Positions 44,524 to 57,186 are shown, counted from the stretch's first letter. The stretch: DNA of 57,663 nucleotides from Metabacillus mangrovi (GCF_009711125.1 NZ_WMIB01000023.1:1-57663); one strand, 5' to 3'. Notes: generated by a model not told the origin, from the sequence alone. Numbers and translations are program-made.

Positions 44524-45057
44524 TTATAATTTATCGACCTGGGAGAATTCAAGTTCAACCGGCGTTTCGCGTCCGAACATGTTAACCAGAACTTTTACTT
44601 TTTGCTTATCCTGATCGATATCCTCGATCATTCCGGTAAAGTTTGCAAACGGCCCTTCGATGACTTTGACTGTTTCTTTCAGTTCAAAGTCCACTTCCAC
44701 GCGGCGTTCATCCATGCCCATCCGTTTCAGGATGACATCCACTTCTTCAGGAAGAAGAGCTGTCGGCTTTGATCCGGAACCTGCAGAGCCTACAAATCCG
44801 GTTACGCCCGGTGTATTGCGGACCACGTACCAGGAATCGTCCGTCATGACAATCTCAACAAGGACATAGCCGGGAAATACCTTTTTCTTTACTACTTTCT
44901 TTTTGCCATTCTTAATATCTGTTTCTTCTTCCTCGGGAACAACTACTCTGAAAATCTTATCTTGCATTCCCATAGATTCAACACGTTTTTCAAGATTCGC
45001 TTTTACTTTATTCTCGTATCCGGAGTACGTGTGAACAACATACCAATTTTTCTCCAT
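44524..45057 (-). CDS. nusG: Transcription elongation factor NusG
   Basis: 177 residues, as in B. subtilis. NusG binds the polymerase clamp and, in bacilli, stimulates pausing. The NGN domain begins MEKNWYVVHTYSGYENKVKA; the C-terminal KOW domain carries VKVIEGPFANFTGMIEDID. The conserved start is the ATG at 45057, but its ribosome-binding site GGGGAGGG (45079-45086) is ~22 nt away, with a 5-bp hairpin AGGAC-AAAA-GTCCT in between. An ATG at 45090 in frame precedes that site and is not conserved. A TATAAT (45130-45135) may be the -10 of a nusG promoter. Confidence 0.97.
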   Translation of the reverse strand: MEKNWYVVHTYSGYENKVKANLEKRVESMGMQDKIFRVVVPEEEETDIKNGKKKVVKKKVFPGYVLVEIVMTDDSWYVVRNTPGVTGFVGSAGSGSKPTALLPEEVDVILKRMGMDERRVEVDFELKETVKVIEGPFANFTGMIEDIDQDKQKVKVLVNMFGRETPVELEFSQVDKL

Positions 45058-45266
45058 ACCGTCAGGACTTTTGTCCTTCCCTCCCCGCATTTATTGAATC
45101 TGCCTTCCCGGCTTTTAAGCGGGGCGGCTATTATAAGTTGTTTTAAAACTAATTCACAGGTCCTTGTGGACAAGTATTGAACGAATCGATCTCCATTCAC
45201 CCAGCTTCAGAGCCTGTCCCTCGGAAATCAGGGCGGTTCCAGGCGCTTCCGCCTTTGTTTCTTGCA

Positions 45267-45292
45267 AATTAAAAAACCCGCTGAACGGGTCT
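45267..45292 (-). terminator. Terminator between secE and nusG
   Basis: Minus strand: ACCCG-TTCAG-CGGGT followed by TTTTTAATT, about 65 nt after the secE stop. The stem is short (5 bp, extendable by one pair) but the T-run is good. The following ~200 bp to nusG includes the hairpin GTCC-ACAA-GGAC-like sequence and a TATAAT, but no gene. Confidence 0.7.
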
Positions 45293-45355
45293 TTTACGAA
45301 CAAAGCTGTGGATTATCATTTATTATAACACGGAAAATCCTGTTTTATTCAATAA

Positions 45356-45538
45356 TCAGCCAATAATTAATCGAACAAGCTCGGAAATGCCTAAATCCAC
45401 GATTGCAAAGAACACAGTTGCAAAGACGACTGTCGCAATCACCGTGATGGTATATCTCGTAAGCTCTTTGCCTTTCGGCCAGCTTACTTTCTTCATCTCA
45501 CGGCCGACATCGCCGAAAAAATTTGTAATACGTCCCAT
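45356..45538 (-). CDS. secE: Protein translocase subunit SecE
   Basis: 60 residues (B. subtilis 59), a single-span subunit that clamps SecY. An amphipathic N-terminal helix with the conserved FFGDVGREMKKVSWPKGKEL is followed by one membrane helix (about residues 31-55). The start MGRITNFF at 45538 follows GGAGG. It lies between rpmG and nusG, the usual order, but with unusually long gaps on both sides. Confidence 0.95.
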   Translation of the reverse strand: MGRITNFFGDVGREMKKVSWPKGKELTRYTITVIATVVFATVFFAIVDLGISELVRLIIG

Positions 45539-45672
45539 TTCGTAACCTCCAAAAATAAAGAAAATGCTCAAGATGCCCTCTTCCGGCTTTGGAAGGCTCC
45601 GGCTGGGCCTCTGGCTGATGCCTGTCCTTTGGCAATGACAAAAGAAAACTGGAATAAATAGTGAGATAAGTC

Positions 45673-45822
45673 CTATTTCGTCTCGCGGTGATTTGTATGC
45701 GCATTGCAGACACCGCAGAATTTTTTCATTTCGAGGCGATCAGCTGTGTTCGATGTGCTTTTCATCGTTGTATAGTTGCGGCTTCCGCATTCCGTACAGC
45801 CTAAAACTACTTTTTTTCTCAT
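45673..45822 (-). CDS. rpmG: Ribosomal protein bL33 (zinc-binding form)
   Basis: A 49-codon gene read directly: it starts [20 protein letters not shown] and ends in AHTNHRETK. Two CxxC pairs (CTEC and CGVC) mark the zinc-binding form. Position sigH-rpmG-secE is that of B. subtilis rpmGB. L33 lies near the E site of the 50S subunit. A 134-bp gap before secE holds nothing I can identify beyond its ribosome-binding site. Confidence 0.95.
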   Translation of the reverse strand: MRKKVVLGCTECGSRNYTTMKSTSNTADRLEMKKFCGVCNAHTNHRETK

Positions 45823-45904
45823 GCTGGACACCTTCCGCCATCTTTCATATCTTTACAAAATGTATCACAGCGTGGTTTTTCCTGTCAATAAAACATCGAT
45901 TTTG

Positions 45905-46561
45905 TCACATGCTTAATTCGCGGAGTTCCAAATATCTTTCAAGCTTCCTTTTTACGCGCTGCAGTGCGTTATCGATGGATTTAACATGGCGGTTCAGCTC
46001 TTCGGAAATTTCCTGATAGGATCTTCCGTCAAGATAAAGGGAAAGCACTTTCCTTTCCAGATCACTCAGGAGCTCTGCCATTTTCACTTCAATATCATCA
46101 AACTCTTCCTGGTTGATAAAGAGTTCTTCAGGATCCATAATCTTGGCGCCGGAAATGACATCCATAAGCGTCCGGTCCGACTCATCATCATAAATAGGCT
46201 TGTCCAGAGAAACATAGGAGTTAAGCGGAATATGTTTTTGGCGGGTTGCTGTTTTGATAGCGGTAATAATCTGGCGGGTAATGCATAGCTCTGCAAAAGC
46301 TTTGAAAGAGGTAAGCTTGTCCTCTCTGAAATCTCGGATTGCTTTATACAAACCGATCATGCCCTCCTGGACAATGTCTTCCCGGTCAGCTCCGATCAGG
46401 AAATAAGATCTCGCCTTCGCCCTAACAAAATTACGGTACTTTGTAATCAGATAATCCAGTGCATCACTATCTCCATTATGAACCAATTCCACAATCTGCT
46501 CGTCATCCAGAAACTGAAAATCTTCCTTGCTGAGATACCCCTTGCTGATTTGTGTATTCAA
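45905..46561 (-). CDS. sigH: RNA polymerase sigma-H factor
   Basis: 218 residues, the B. subtilis length with the TTG start at 46561 (GGGGGGA 6 nt upstream). Sigma-H transcribes early sporulation, competence and stationary-phase genes. Region 2 is clear (LDYLITKYRNFVRAKARSYF, then GADREDIVQEGMIGLYKAIR), as is region 4 with its helix-turn-helix (LYLDGRSYQEISEELNRHVK, SIDNALQRVKRKLE). It has its own promoter just upstream; in B. subtilis that promoter is repressed by AbrB. The long open frame upstream is not coding. Confidence 0.97.
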   Translation of the reverse strand: MNTQISKGYLSKEDFQFLDDEQIVELVHNGDSDALDYLITKYRNFVRAKARSYFLIGADREDIVQEGMIGLYKAIRDFREDKLTSFKAFAELCITRQIITAIKTATRQKHIPLNSYVSLDKPIYDDESDRTLMDVISGAKIMDPEELFINQEEFDDIEVKMAELLSDLERKVLSLYLDGRSYQEISEELNRHVKSIDNALQRVKRKLERYLELRELSM

Positions 46562-46594
46562 GCCCGATCCCCCCGACCGCACATAGATAGCCAT

Positions 46595-46623
46595 ATTATA
46601 CAGCACAAAATTTGGAACCGCAA
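46595..46623 (-). promoter_or_regulatory. Promoter of sigH (sigma-A)
   Basis: Minus strand: TTGCGG (46618-46623), 17-bp spacer, perfect TATAAT (46595-46600), in the 67-bp gap between rae1 and sigH. The gap is AT-rich, which would suit AbrB binding as in B. subtilis, though no AbrB consensus can be read. Confidence 0.7.
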
Positions 46624-46628
46624 TATCA

Positions 46629-47138
46629 TTATAGGTCTCCGCGGCGCCATTTCTCAAAGGTTTTGATGACATCATCCGACAAAGAAATCTTTGAGGAAGG
46701 CCGTTCATTTTCCATCCGCTTCAGTTTTTTCGTGATGCCTTTTTCAATTGCTTCCATTTCGGCGAGCAGCTCTCTGGCAGATTTGCGGAGAGCGCCCTGG
46801 CCGAAGATCGCCCATTGCTCTGTATAATCCGATGTAGCTACGTGGATCTGGGTCCTTATATCGTTCAATTCCGACGCAAGCTTTTCAATCCGTTCGTCAG
46901 CTGTCTCATTTTCTTTCGTGAAAATGACTTCAACCCGGTAATTTTTATGCTTTTTTTCCATTCCTTTTGCGAGATGGGCGTCAAAGACGATGATGACCCT
47001 GTATTTTGTGTAAGCCTGGTATTCCGCCATTTTTTGAATAAGCAGGTCCCTGGCCTGCTGAAAGTGATCTTTCTTAAGCCCTCTGAGCTCAGGCCAGGCA
47101 CCGATGATGTTATATCCATCGACAAGCAGAATATTCAT
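46629..47138 (-). CDS. rae1: Ribosome-dependent mRNA endonuclease Rae1 (YacP)
   Basis: 169 residues (B. subtilis YacP 170), NYN/PIN-fold. Rae1 enters the ribosomal A site and cleaves certain mRNAs in a translation-dependent way. The N-terminal NILLVDGYNIIGAWPEL carries the first catalytic Asp; later acidic residues are in VIIVFDAH and TADERIEKL, and IHVATSDYTEQ is conserved. It is 5 bp downstream of rlmB. Confidence 0.93.
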   Translation of the reverse strand: MNILLVDGYNIIGAWPELRGLKKDHFQQARDLLIQKMAEYQAYTKYRVIIVFDAHLAKGMEKKHKNYRVEVIFTKENETADERIEKLASELNDIRTQIHVATSDYTEQWAIFGQGALRKSARELLAEMEAIEKGITKKLKRMENERPSSKISLSDDVIKTFEKWRRGDL

Positions 47139-47143
47139 TGCAG

Positions 47144-47890
47144 TCAGCCCTCCAGCGGGTGGCGCTTCCGGTATACCTCATACATGAGCAGGCTTGCTGC
47201 GACCGATGCATTCAGCGAGGTAACATGTCCTGCCATCGGCAGGTTGATCAGGAAATCACATTTTTCCCTGACAAGACGGCTTACTCCTTTTCCTTCACTC
47301 CCGATGACAAGGCCAATGGCCATCGTACCATCCAGAGTCCTGTAATCATCCGATCCTTTCGCATCTGTTCCGGCGATCCAGACTCCCTTTTCCTTCAATT
47401 CTTCAATCGCACGGGAGAGGTTTGTCACTCTTGCCACCGGCACATACTCGATCGCTCCGGTGGATGCTTTCGCCACTGTCGCCGTAAGGCCTACCGCTCT
47501 GCGCTTCGGAATGATGATTCCGTGCACTCCGGCCGCATCCGCTGTACGCATGATCGATCCAAGATTGTGCGGATCCTCCAGTTCATCGAGGATCATGATG
47601 AATGGAGCCTCCCCTTTTTCTTCTGCTGCATTTAGAATATCGTCAATTTCGCTGTATGCATAGGCTGCCACTGAAGCTACGAACCCCTGATGGTTTCCTT
47701 CCACCATTTGATCAAGCTTGCGTTTTGGGACTGTTTGGACGATGATTCCTTTTTCCTTTGCAACCGCAGTGATCTGACCGGCTGATCCCTTGATGGAATT
47801 CTCCGCCATCCATACTTTGTTAATCTCCCGTTCCGACCTCAAGGCTTCAAGAACAGGGTTTCTGCCGATAATAAACTCTTCCTGGCTCAT
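47144..47890 (-). CDS. rlmB: 23S rRNA 2'-O-ribose methyltransferase RlmB (YacO)
   Basis: 248 residues (B. subtilis 249), SpoU/TrmH family. RlmB methylates a 23S rRNA guanosine ribose (G2251 in E. coli numbering). A small N-terminal RNA-binding domain (about 1-75) precedes the trefoil-knot domain. SpoU motifs: [34 protein letters not shown] and [16 protein letters not shown]. Its start overlaps the mrnC stop by 4 nt. Confidence 0.95.
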   Translation of the reverse strand: MSQEEFIIGRNPVLEALRSEREINKVWMAENSIKGSAGQITAVAKEKGIIVQTVPKRKLDQMVEGNHQGFVASVAAYAYSEIDDILNAAEEKGEAPFIMILDELEDPHNLGSIMRTADAAGVHGIIIPKRRAVGLTATVAKASTGAIEYVPVARVTNLSRAIEELKEKGVWIAGTDAKGSDDYRTLDGTMAIGLVIGSEGKGVSRLVREKCDFLINLPMAGHVTSLNASVAASLLMYEVYRKRHPLEG

Positions 47891-48306
47891 CCCATCTGCC
47901 TCCTTTCTTCCAGTAATTCAATGGCTCTGCAGGCGATTTCATGCAGCCTGTCCTCTTCTTTTTCTAAAAAAAGATAGCCGATCAGAGCTTCAAAGGATGT
48001 ACTGTATTTGTATATGATCAAGTCTGTATTTTTCGGTACCGTGCCCGATTTTGCATTTCTTCCTCTGCGGAGAATGTCTTTCTCATTTTCTGTGAAAAAG
48101 CCGGTTTCATCCATGATCTTCAAGGCTTCCGCTTGTGCTTTAGCCGAAACGAACGAACGGGCAAAGCGGTGCAGATCATTCGGGCGGGCCCAGCCTTTGG
48201 AGAGAAGATGATGCCGGATGTAGACTTCATACACGGCATCACCCATATAAGCGAGCGCAAGGCTGTTCAGCTGCCTCGCATTTTTGATGGTGTCAAGCTC
48301 TTTCAT
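47887..48306 (-). CDS. mrnC: Mini-ribonuclease III MrnC
   Basis: 139 residues (B. subtilis 143). It is an RNase III catalytic domain without a dsRNA-binding domain and matures 23S rRNA ends. The catalytic helix region [18 protein letters not shown] and the second acidic motif in [12 protein letters not shown] are intact. The ATG at 48306 follows AGAGGAT; an in-frame start further up overlaps the cysS end and is not conserved. It lies directly after cysS. Confidence 0.94.
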   Translation of the reverse strand: MKELDTIKNARQLNSLALAYMGDAVYEVYIRHHLLSKGWARPNDLHRFARSFVSAKAQAEALKIMDETGFFTENEKDILRRGRNAKSGTVPKNTDLIIYKYSTSFEALIGYLFLEKEEDRLHEIACRAIELLEERRQMG

Positions 48307-48310
48307 TGTG

Positions 48311-49708
48311 TTATCCTCTTTTCCATCGCGTTCCCTGTGCTGTATCTTCAAGGATGATGTTCATGTCCTTCAGCTGATCACGGATCTGATCAGAAAGGGC
48401 AAAGTCACGGTCCGCGCGGGCCTGGATCCTTTTCTGAATGAGAGCATCGATTTCTTCATCCAAAAGCTCCTGCACATCAAGGGAAAATCCGAGTACTTCA
48501 GTCAGTGCTCCGAATTCCCGCAGCAGCGCCTCAATTACATCCTCTGATGTATTGGCCTCCTGCATATACAGATTAGATATACGGGCAAGTTCGAATAGAA
48601 CGGAGATGCCGTTCGCTGTATTGAAGTCATCATCCATTTCTTTAATAAAGAGTTCGCGCAGATCCTTGATTTTGCGGATCCATTCCTCATTTCCTTCCGC
48701 CAGGTTCGCACTGCTTTCTTTCCGGTGCTTCAGATTGGCATACGCTGTTTTCAGGCGGGCGAAACCATTCTTTGTATTTTCAAGAAGCTCCTGCGAATAG
48801 TTGATCGGATGGCGGTAGTGAACGGACAGCATGAAGAACCGGAGAAGCTGCGGATCGTATTGTTGAATTATGTCGTGTACGAGCACAAAGTTTCCGAGTG
48901 ATTTCGACATTTTTTCATTGTCAATGTTGATATATCCATTATGAAGCCAGTATTTGGCGAACGATTTTCCGGTAAATGCTTCGGATTGGGCGATTTCATT
49001 TTCATGATGCGGGAAGGTCAGATCCTGTCCGCCGGCATGAATGTCAATGCTGTCACCCAGGTATTTGCGCGCCATCGCCGAGCACTCGATGTGCCAGCCC
49101 GGCCGGCCTTTGCCCCATGGACTGTCCCATGAAATTTCTCCTTCTTTTGCCGCTTTCCAGAGGACGAAATCAAGTGCATCCTGCTTTTTCTCCCCCACTT
49201 CAATCCTCGCGCCGGACCTGAGCTCATCGATGGATTGGTGGGACAGCTTGCCGTACCCTTCAAAAGCGCGGGTCTTATAGTAAACGTCGCCTCCGGACTC
49301 ATAGGCGAAGCCCTTTTTGATTAATGCCTCTACAAACTCAATAATAATGTCCATATTTTCCGTTACTCGCGGATGTACATCAGCCTTGCTGCATCCAAGT
49401 GCTGTTACATCTTCAAAATAGGCATCTATAAAACGCTCCGCTACGGACGGCACATCAACACCGAGCTCGTTGGCTGCTTTAATCAATTTATCATCTACAT
49501 CCGTGAAATTTGAAACGTACTGCACATCGTATCCGCGGAATTCCAAATACTTTCTGACCGTATCGTACACGATTGCCGGACGGGCATTTCCGATATGGAT
49601 GTAGTTATAGACGGTCGGACCGCACACATACATCTTTACCTTTCCTTCTTCAAGCGGTTCAAATGCTTCCTTTGCGCGAGTCAGCGTGTTGTAAAGCCTG
49701 ATCCCCAT
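48311..49708 (-). CDS. cysS: Cysteinyl-tRNA synthetase
   Basis: 465 residues (B. subtilis 466), class I. HIGH motif in [21 protein letters not shown] motif in [16 protein letters not shown], zinc ligands include the Cys of MYVCGPT and residues in GWHIECSAM and [12 protein letters not shown]. It charges tRNA-Cys. Its first 50 bp overlap the 3' end of cysE in another frame. Expression of the pair is under the cysteine T-box. Confidence 0.97.
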   Translation of the reverse strand: MGIRLYNTLTRAKEAFEPLEEGKVKMYVCGPTVYNYIHIGNARPAIVYDTVRKYLEFRGYDVQYVSNFTDVDDKLIKAANELGVDVPSVAERFIDAYFEDVTALGCSKADVHPRVTENMDIIIEFVEALIKKGFAYESGGDVYYKTRAFEGYGKLSHQSIDELRSGARIEVGEKKQDALDFVLWKAAKEGEISWDSPWGKGRPGWHIECSAMARKYLGDSIDIHAGGQDLTFPHHENEIAQSEAFTGKSFAKYWLHNGYINIDNEKMSKSLGNFVLVHDIIQQYDPQLLRFFMLSVHYRHPINYSQELLENTKNGFARLKTAYANLKHRKESSANLAEGNEEWIRKIKDLRELFIKEMDDDFNTANGISVLFELARISNLYMQEANTSEDVIEALLREFGALTEVLGFSLDVQELLDEEIDALIQKRIQARADRDFALSDQIRDQLKDMNIILEDTAQGTRWKRG

Positions 49709-50354
49709 CTTCTTTCTTCCCTTCTTTTATGTGATCAATTTCAGCTTTTAATTTTAAAATTTCCTCTTCAAGTATCCTGAATCTATCGGAAACCGGATCA
49801 GGCAGATCGGTGTGATTCAAGTCCCGCTTGATTTTCATTCCGTTGCGGATCACGACACGCCCCGGAATACCGACAACCGTTGAGTGGTCCGGCACATCCT
49901 GCAGGACGACTGATCCCGCTCCGATTTTAGAATTCACCCCGATGGTGATCGATCCAAGAACCTTAGCGCCTGTAGCGATAAGGGCGTTATCTTTTATCGT
50001 CGGATGCCGCTTCCCTTTTTCTTTCCCTGTACCACCGAGAGTCACCCCCTGAAAAACGGTAACATTATCCCCGATTTCACAGGTTTCCCCGATGACGACC
50101 CCCATCCCGTGATCAATGAAAAAACGCCGTCCGATTTTTGCACCCGGATGAATTTCAATTCCGGTAAAAAAGCGGCTGATTTGGGAAATGGCTCTTGCTG
50201 CAAAATACAATTTCTTCTTGTAAAAAGCGTGGGCAAGGCGGTGTGACCAAACAGCATGCAAACCCGAGTAGGTCAGAAGGACTTCCAGGTAGCTGCGTGC
50301 AGCCGGATCCTGGTCGAAAACAACATCTATATCTTCTTTCAGCAGCTTGAACAC
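49659..50354 (-). CDS. cysE: Serine O-acetyltransferase CysE
   Basis: 231 residues (B. subtilis 217). It makes O-acetylserine for cysteine synthesis. An N-terminal helical domain is followed by a left-handed beta-helix of hexapeptide repeats ([39 protein letters not shown]) and the loop [14 protein letters not shown]. The start is GTG at 50354 with GGGAGGGAG just before it. The protein is ~14 residues longer at the C-terminus and runs 50 nt into cysS, which implies coupled translation. Confidence 0.95.
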   Translation of the reverse strand: MFKLLKEDIDVVFDQDPAARSYLEVLLTYSGLHAVWSHRLAHAFYKKKLYFAARAISQISRFFTGIEIHPGAKIGRRFFIDHGMGVVIGETCEIGDNVTVFQGVTLGGTGKEKGKRHPTIKDNALIATGAKVLGSITIGVNSKIGAGSVVLQDVPDHSTVVGIPGRVVIRNGMKIKRDLNHTDLPDPVSDRFRILEEEILKLKAEIDHIKEGKKEDGDQALQHADSRKGSI

Positions 50355-50409
50355 TGTTTCTCCCTCCCTTTTTTCGTATGGATAGCAGGCTTCACAGGTA
50401 TACGCAAAA

Positions 50410-50662
50410 TAAAAAGACGCCTCTGTACATAGACAGAGACGCCTGGATGCGCGGTTCCACTCTGTTTAGGGCCAAAAAAACAAGCAGGCCCTCAACTTTA
50501 TCTCCATAACGCGGAGCGGACGCTTTTGCTTACTGAAAGGTTCGGCAAAAGACTCGGAAGGTGCACTTCAAGAACAGTTTCACTCAACCTCTCGCAGCCT
50601 TGGAGGTTCTCTCTGGAAAGGAAATCCGTTCTCTACTATCCTCTTCAACGTTTTAACTATTA
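50410..50662 (-). promoter_or_regulatory. T-box riboswitch, cysteine-specific
   Basis: Minus strand: the T-box sequence GTGGAACCGCG is at 50450-50460, preceded by stems typical of T-box leaders and followed by a terminator with arms AGGCGTCTCTG / CAGAGGCGTCT and TTTTTATTTT. In Stem I the candidate specifier codon is TGC (50563-50565, context GAAG-TGC-ACC), encoding Cys. Uncharged tRNA-Cys would stabilise the antiterminator and switch on cysE-cysS, matching the genes downstream. Confidence 0.93.
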
Positions 50663-50667
50663 TCTAC

Positions 50668-50696
50668 ACTATATTATATTTTATGCTAAATGTTAA
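50668..50696 (-). promoter_or_regulatory. Promoter of the cysES T-box unit (sigma-A)
   Basis: Minus strand: TTAACA (50691-50696), 17-bp spacer, TATAGT (50668-50673). The -35 overlaps the gltX stop codon. Transcription would begin near 50661, the expected 5' end of the T-box leader. Confidence 0.65.
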
Positions 50697-52147
50697 CGCA
50701 TTAAACTCGCGGCACGCGCTAAAACTTTTTCCCGGCCGATCAGCTCGATCGCCTGCGGAAGCTCAGGACCGTGAGTCTGGCCTGTAACCGCAACACGGAT
50801 CGGCATGAACAGCTTCTTGCCTTTATGGCCTGTGGACTTTTGGACCGCTTTGATGGAAGCTTTGATTTCATCAGCCGTAAAGCTCTCGAGCTTTTCAAGC
50901 TCTTCTTTAAATGCAGCCATCACTTCCGGAACCTGTTCTTCATCCAGTACGCTTCTTGCTTCGCGGTTGTATTCGATCTCATCCTTGAAGAACAGTTCGG
51001 AAAGCTCGACTATTTCAGCGCCATAGCTCATTTGATCCTGATAAAGCGCGATCAGCTTTTTCACCCAGACCATTTCTTCTTCTGCCGGGTTTTCGCTGAT
51101 TCGCCCCGCTTTTGCGAGATGAGGAAGGGCAAGCTCCGCTACGGTCTCGGCGTCCAGCTGCTTCATGTACTGGTTGTTCATCCACGTCAGCTTTTGTGTA
51201 TCAAATACCGCAGGGGAAACAGAAAGACGGTTCGGGTCGAAAATCTCCGTGAACTGCTCCCGCGAGAAAATTTCTTCTTCGCCGACAGGAGACCAGCCAA
51301 GCATGGCGATAAAATTGAAAAGAGCCTCCGGCAGGTAGCCTAGATCCTTATACTGCTCAATAAACTGGATGATGGACTCGTCCCGCTTGCTTAATTTTTT
51401 CCTGCTTTCGTTCACAATCAGTGTCATGTGGCCGAATACAGGAATATCCCATCCAAACGCTTCGTAAATCATGATTTGCTTTGGAGTGTTGGAAATATGA
51501 TCATCTCCGCGAAGAATGTGGGAGATCTTCATCAGATGATCATCCGCTGCAACAGCGAAATTGTAGGTAGGAGTGCCATCTTTTTTCACGATGACGAAAT
51601 CTCCGATGCCATCCGATTCAAAAGACACGTCCTCTTTCACGATATCTTTGAATGTGATGACCTGACCTTTCGGAACACGGAAACGGATACTCGGCTCGCG
51701 GCCCTCCGCTTCAAGCTCCGCCCGCTCCTCTTCTGTCAGGTTTGAACACTTGCCGGAATAGCGCGGCATCTCACCGCGTGCAATCTGCTCCTCACGCTCC
51801 TGCTCAAGTTCTTCCTCTGTGCAGTAGCATTTATAGGCAAGGTTTTTTTCAAGAAGCTCTTCATAATACTTCCTGTATATTTCTGTTCGCTCGGACTGAC
51901 GGTACGGGCCGTACTCGCCGCCCACATCAATGCTTTCATCCCAGTCCATTCCGAGCCATTTAAGATGTTTAAGCTGGCTTTCCTCGCCGCCCTCAATATT
52001 CCGTTTCTTATCCGTATCTTCAATCCGGATGATAAATTTGCCGTTTTGGCTTTTGGCAAAAAGATAGTTGAACAGCGCAGTTCTTGCATTTCCAATATGT
52101 AAATGTCCGGTTGGACTCGGTGCATAGCGCACACGGATTTCACTCAT
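50693..52147 (-). CDS. gltX: Glutamyl-tRNA synthetase
   Basis: 484 residues (B. subtilis 483), class I. HIGH motif in [25 protein letters not shown]-type motif in [16 protein letters not shown]. In bacilli, which lack GlnRS, this enzyme also charges tRNA-Gln with glutamate for later amidation. A cysteine-containing insert ([11 protein letters not shown]) is present. The ATG at 52147 follows GGAGGT by 7 nt; five upstream in-frame codons were excluded. Confidence 0.97.
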   Translation of the reverse strand: MSEIRVRYAPSPTGHLHIGNARTALFNYLFAKSQNGKFIIRIEDTDKKRNIEGGEESQLKHLKWLGMDWDESIDVGGEYGPYRQSERTEIYRKYYEELLEKNLAYKCYCTEEELEQEREEQIARGEMPRYSGKCSNLTEEERAELEAEGREPSIRFRVPKGQVITFKDIVKEDVSFESDGIGDFVIVKKDGTPTYNFAVAADDHLMKISHILRGDDHISNTPKQIMIYEAFGWDIPVFGHMTLIVNESRKKLSKRDESIIQFIEQYKDLGYLPEALFNFIAMLGWSPVGEEEIFSREQFTEIFDPNRLSVSPAVFDTQKLTWMNNQYMKQLDAETVAELALPHLAKAGRISENPAEEEMVWVKKLIALYQDQMSYGAEIVELSELFFKDEIEYNREARSVLDEEQVPEVMAAFKEELEKLESFTADEIKASIKAVQKSTGHKGKKLFMPIRVAVTGQTHGPELPQAIELIGREKVLARAASLMR

Positions 52148-52221
52148 TTTGTTTACCTCCACAGATCCGTAAATTAGGTTATCCTCATTTTATCACTATT
52201 TTTGGGGCTGCACAAAGCGGA

Positions 52222-54500
<2,279 letters not shown>

Positions 54501-54653
54501 ACCTTCACCTCCTTTTAACCATTATAAACAGAATGCAAGAATTAAAACGCGAACTTGCCATCTTTTCAAAATTTGTAACCGGAATGAAAACAAACCGGGG
54601 ATTTAAGCAGTTTAAACAAGTAAGATATACCCTTCTTTCTCTAAAAAGAAACC

Positions 54654-55721
54654 TCAGCGGTCAATCAGGGACTGCTGCTGCATTCTTTTCAGCCCTTCTT
54701 TAATTTTCCGGGCACGGATCTCACCAATTCCATCTACTTCATCCAACTGTTCTACGGATGCTTCAAAGATCCGTTTCAAATTAAGGAACCTTGTCACAAG
54801 ATTGTCAATAATTGAAGGCGGCAAGCGCTGAATTTTGCTGAGAATCCGGTAGCCTCTCGGCAGGATGGTATCTTCCGTCTTGGTATAGTGGGGATGACCG
54901 AGCAGTTTAAACAGCACTGAATCCTCCAGCAAATCAAAGTTTGCCAGTTCCTGAAGCTGCTTCAGCACAGCTCGCGGATCCTGAAGCCGGTTTAGGCTGT
55001 AGTCCTTGATCAGCAGGATCGTTTCTCCTTCAATATCTGTCAATAGCTCGCTCATCTGAAGTCTGATCAGACGCCCCTCTGTCCCAAGCTCATTGATGTA
55101 TGTGATGATTTCATTCTTAATCCGCAGCACCATCTCGATCCTGTGCAGGACGTGAAGCACTTCCCCATATGTAACCAATTCCTCGAATTCCAGAGCATTG
55201 AGACTCGCAATGGACTGGTCAAACACCGTTTTGTATTTCTCCAGTGTCTGAATCGCCTGATTAGCTTTTACAAGGATAACCCCGATGTCCCGAAGTGAAT
55301 ACTTATGCTCTCCATGGTATAGAGTGATCACATTTCTCCGCTGCGAAATGGCAATTACAAGGCATCCGGTCTGCTTTGCCACTCTTTCAGCCGTCCTGTG
55401 CCTCATCCCGGTCTCAGAAGAGGGGATATCGGCATCGGGAACGAGCTGGGCGTTGGCAAAAAGGATCTTGTTCCCGGAATCACTTAAAATAATGGCTCCG
55501 TCCATTTTGGCCAGCTCATACAGATGGGCAGGCGAAAATGCGGAATGAATATGAAAACCGCCATCCACTATATCTTTTATTTTTTCGTTGTAGCCCAGTA
55601 CGATCAGTCCGCCCGTCTTCGCTCTCAGAACATTTTCGATTCCTTCGCGTATGGGTGTGCCGGGTGCTATGAACCGCAGGATATCTTTTAGGTATCTCGC
55701 TGATTTCTGTTTATCCAGCAT
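54654..55721 (-). CDS. disA: DNA integrity scanning diadenylate cyclase DisA
   Basis: 355 residues (B. subtilis 360). DisA makes c-di-AMP from two ATP and scans DNA for lesions. The N-terminal DAC domain (about 10-140) contains [12 protein letters not shown] and the catalytic [20 protein letters not shown] helical spine leads to the C-terminal helix-hairpin-helix DNA-binding domain ([20 protein letters not shown]). It lies 6 bp after radA, as in B. subtilis; both act in DNA damage responses. Confidence 0.97.
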   Translation of the reverse strand: MLDKQKSARYLKDILRFIAPGTPIREGIENVLRAKTGGLIVLGYNEKIKDIVDGGFHIHSAFSPAHLYELAKMDGAIILSDSGNKILFANAQLVPDADIPSSETGMRHRTAERVAKQTGCLVIAISQRRNVITLYHGEHKYSLRDIGVILVKANQAIQTLEKYKTVFDQSIASLNALEFEELVTYGEVLHVLHRIEMVLRIKNEIITYINELGTEGRLIRLQMSELLTDIEGETILLIKDYSLNRLQDPRAVLKQLQELANFDLLEDSVLFKLLGHPHYTKTEDTILPRGYRILSKIQRLPPSIIDNLVTRFLNLKRIFEASVEQLDEVDGIGEIRARKIKEGLKRMQQQSLIDR

Positions 55722-55727
55722 GCCGAT

Positions 55728-57104
55728 TTATCCCCCCAGTGAATGCTGCAATGCTTCTGATACACTTTTTACTCCGATCACCTTCAAGCCTGCAGGTGCT
55801 GTCCAGCCTCCGATATTCGCTTCAGGAATGATGACCCGCTTGAAGCCGAGCTTGGCTGCTTCCTGAACCCTTTGCTCGATTCTTGATACTCTTCTCACCT
55901 CGCCGGTCAGCCCTACCTCGCCGATGATGATGTCCATCGGATTCGTCGGCACGTCCCGAAAGCTGGATGCGATGCTGACAGCCACTGCAAGGTCAATCGC
56001 AGGCTCATCCAGCTTCACTCCGCCTGCCACCTTTAAATAGGCATCCTGGTTCTGCAGCAGCAGTCCGACCCGCTTTTCCAATACGGCCATGAGAAGCGGA
56101 ACGCGGTTATGATCGATACCTGTTGCCATCCGCCTCGGATTTCCAAAGCTTGTTGGGGAGATTAATGCTTGTATTTCGACGAGCACAGGCCTTGTTCCTT
56201 CCATAGAAGCCACAACAGTTGATCCTGCCGCCCCTTTGGACCGTTCCTCAAGGAATATTTCTGATGGATTCAAGACTTCTGCAAGTCCCGCTTCCTTCAT
56301 TTCAAAAATCCCCATTTCATTCGTGGAGCCAAACCGGTTTTTGACCGCCCTCAGGATCCGGTATGTATGGTGCCGTTCTCCCTCGAAATAGAGTACAGCA
56401 TCCACCATATGCTCAAGAAGCCTCGGGCCCGCGATAGAGCCTTCCTTTGTGACGTGTCCGACAATAAAAACAGCGATCCCCTTTGTTTTCGCTATCCTCA
56501 TCAGTTCTGCTGTACACTCCCTCACCTGGGAAACACTTCCCGGTGCTGAGGTTATCTCGCTTTGGTAAACAGTCTGGATGGAATCGATTACGACAAATGC
56601 AGGTCCTGCTTCATCGATCGCTTTCGTAATAAACTCCATGTCCGTTTCAGCTAAGACGAGCAGTTCATCCGAACTTACATCCAGTCTGTCCGCCCTGAGC
56701 TTCGTTTGCTTAACCGATTCCTCACCTGAAATATAAAGGACCCTGTTGCCAAGATCTGCGAGCTGGGAGGACACCTGCAGGAGAAGGGTGGATTTTCCGA
56801 TCCCCGGGTCTCCGCCGATTAAAACAAGCGATCCTTTTACGATTCCGTTGCCGAGCACACGGTTCAGTTCCTTCATTTTTGTCATGATGCGGGGTTCTGA
56901 GGCCGTTTCGATCTTTGTTATCGGTGCAGCTTTCTGGGCAGTTTGAGCAGAGTGCTGAAAAGAGCCTCTTTTAGGCCCTGCACCTGTTTTGAATGTTTCT
57001 TCGGCCATCGTGTTCCAGGCTCCGCAGCCCGGGCACTTCCCCATCCATTTGGCCGATTCATATCCGCAGGACTGGCACATAAACTTCGTCTTTGTCTTTG
57101 CCAT
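55728..57104 (-). CDS. radA: DNA repair protein RadA (Sms)
   Basis: 458 residues, as in B. subtilis. RadA is a helicase that promotes branch migration during recombination. The N-terminal zinc finger is [19 protein letters not shown]. Walker A is [12 protein letters not shown] near 97, the KNRFG motif is in [13 protein letters not shown] near 253, and a Lon-protease-like domain fills the C-terminal third ([32 protein letters not shown]). It follows clpC. Confidence 0.97.
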   Translation of the reverse strand: MAKTKTKFMCQSCGYESAKWMGKCPGCGAWNTMAEETFKTGAGPKRGSFQHSAQTAQKAAPITKIETASEPRIMTKMKELNRVLGNGIVKGSLVLIGGDPGIGKSTLLLQVSSQLADLGNRVLYISGEESVKQTKLRADRLDVSSDELLVLAETDMEFITKAIDEAGPAFVVIDSIQTVYQSEITSAPGSVSQVRECTAELMRIAKTKGIAVFIVGHVTKEGSIAGPRLLEHMVDAVLYFEGERHHTYRILRAVKNRFGSTNEMGIFEMKEAGLAEVLNPSEIFLEERSKGAAGSTVVASMEGTRPVLVEIQALISPTSFGNPRRMATGIDHNRVPLLMAVLEKRVGLLLQNQDAYLKVAGGVKLDEPAIDLAVAVSIASSFRDVPTNPMDIIIGEVGLTGEVRRVSRIEQRVQEAAKLGFKRVIIPEANIGGWTAPAGLKVIGVKSVSEALQHSLGG

Positions 57105-57150
57105 GCTACAAACCTCTCTTTTTTCCTTCAGTCGTTGAAAAGAAGAAAGC

Positions 57151-57175
57151 GAGGCATCCGGATTCGAGATGCCTC
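57151..57175 (-). terminator. Hairpin between clpC and radA
   Basis: Minus strand: GAGGCATC-TCGAATCCG-GATGCCTC, a perfect 8-bp stem about 10 nt after the clpC stop, followed by the T-rich GCTTTCTTCTTTT. Probably a partial terminator that lets some transcripts continue into radA-disA. Confidence 0.6.
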
Positions 57176-57186
57176 TGCTTTATCCA

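Noticed and set aside
50771-51343. Plus-strand open frame of 190 codons opposite gltX
   Set aside because: Antisense to the intact gltX; composition is typical of a reverse-strand shadow and no start signal is seen.
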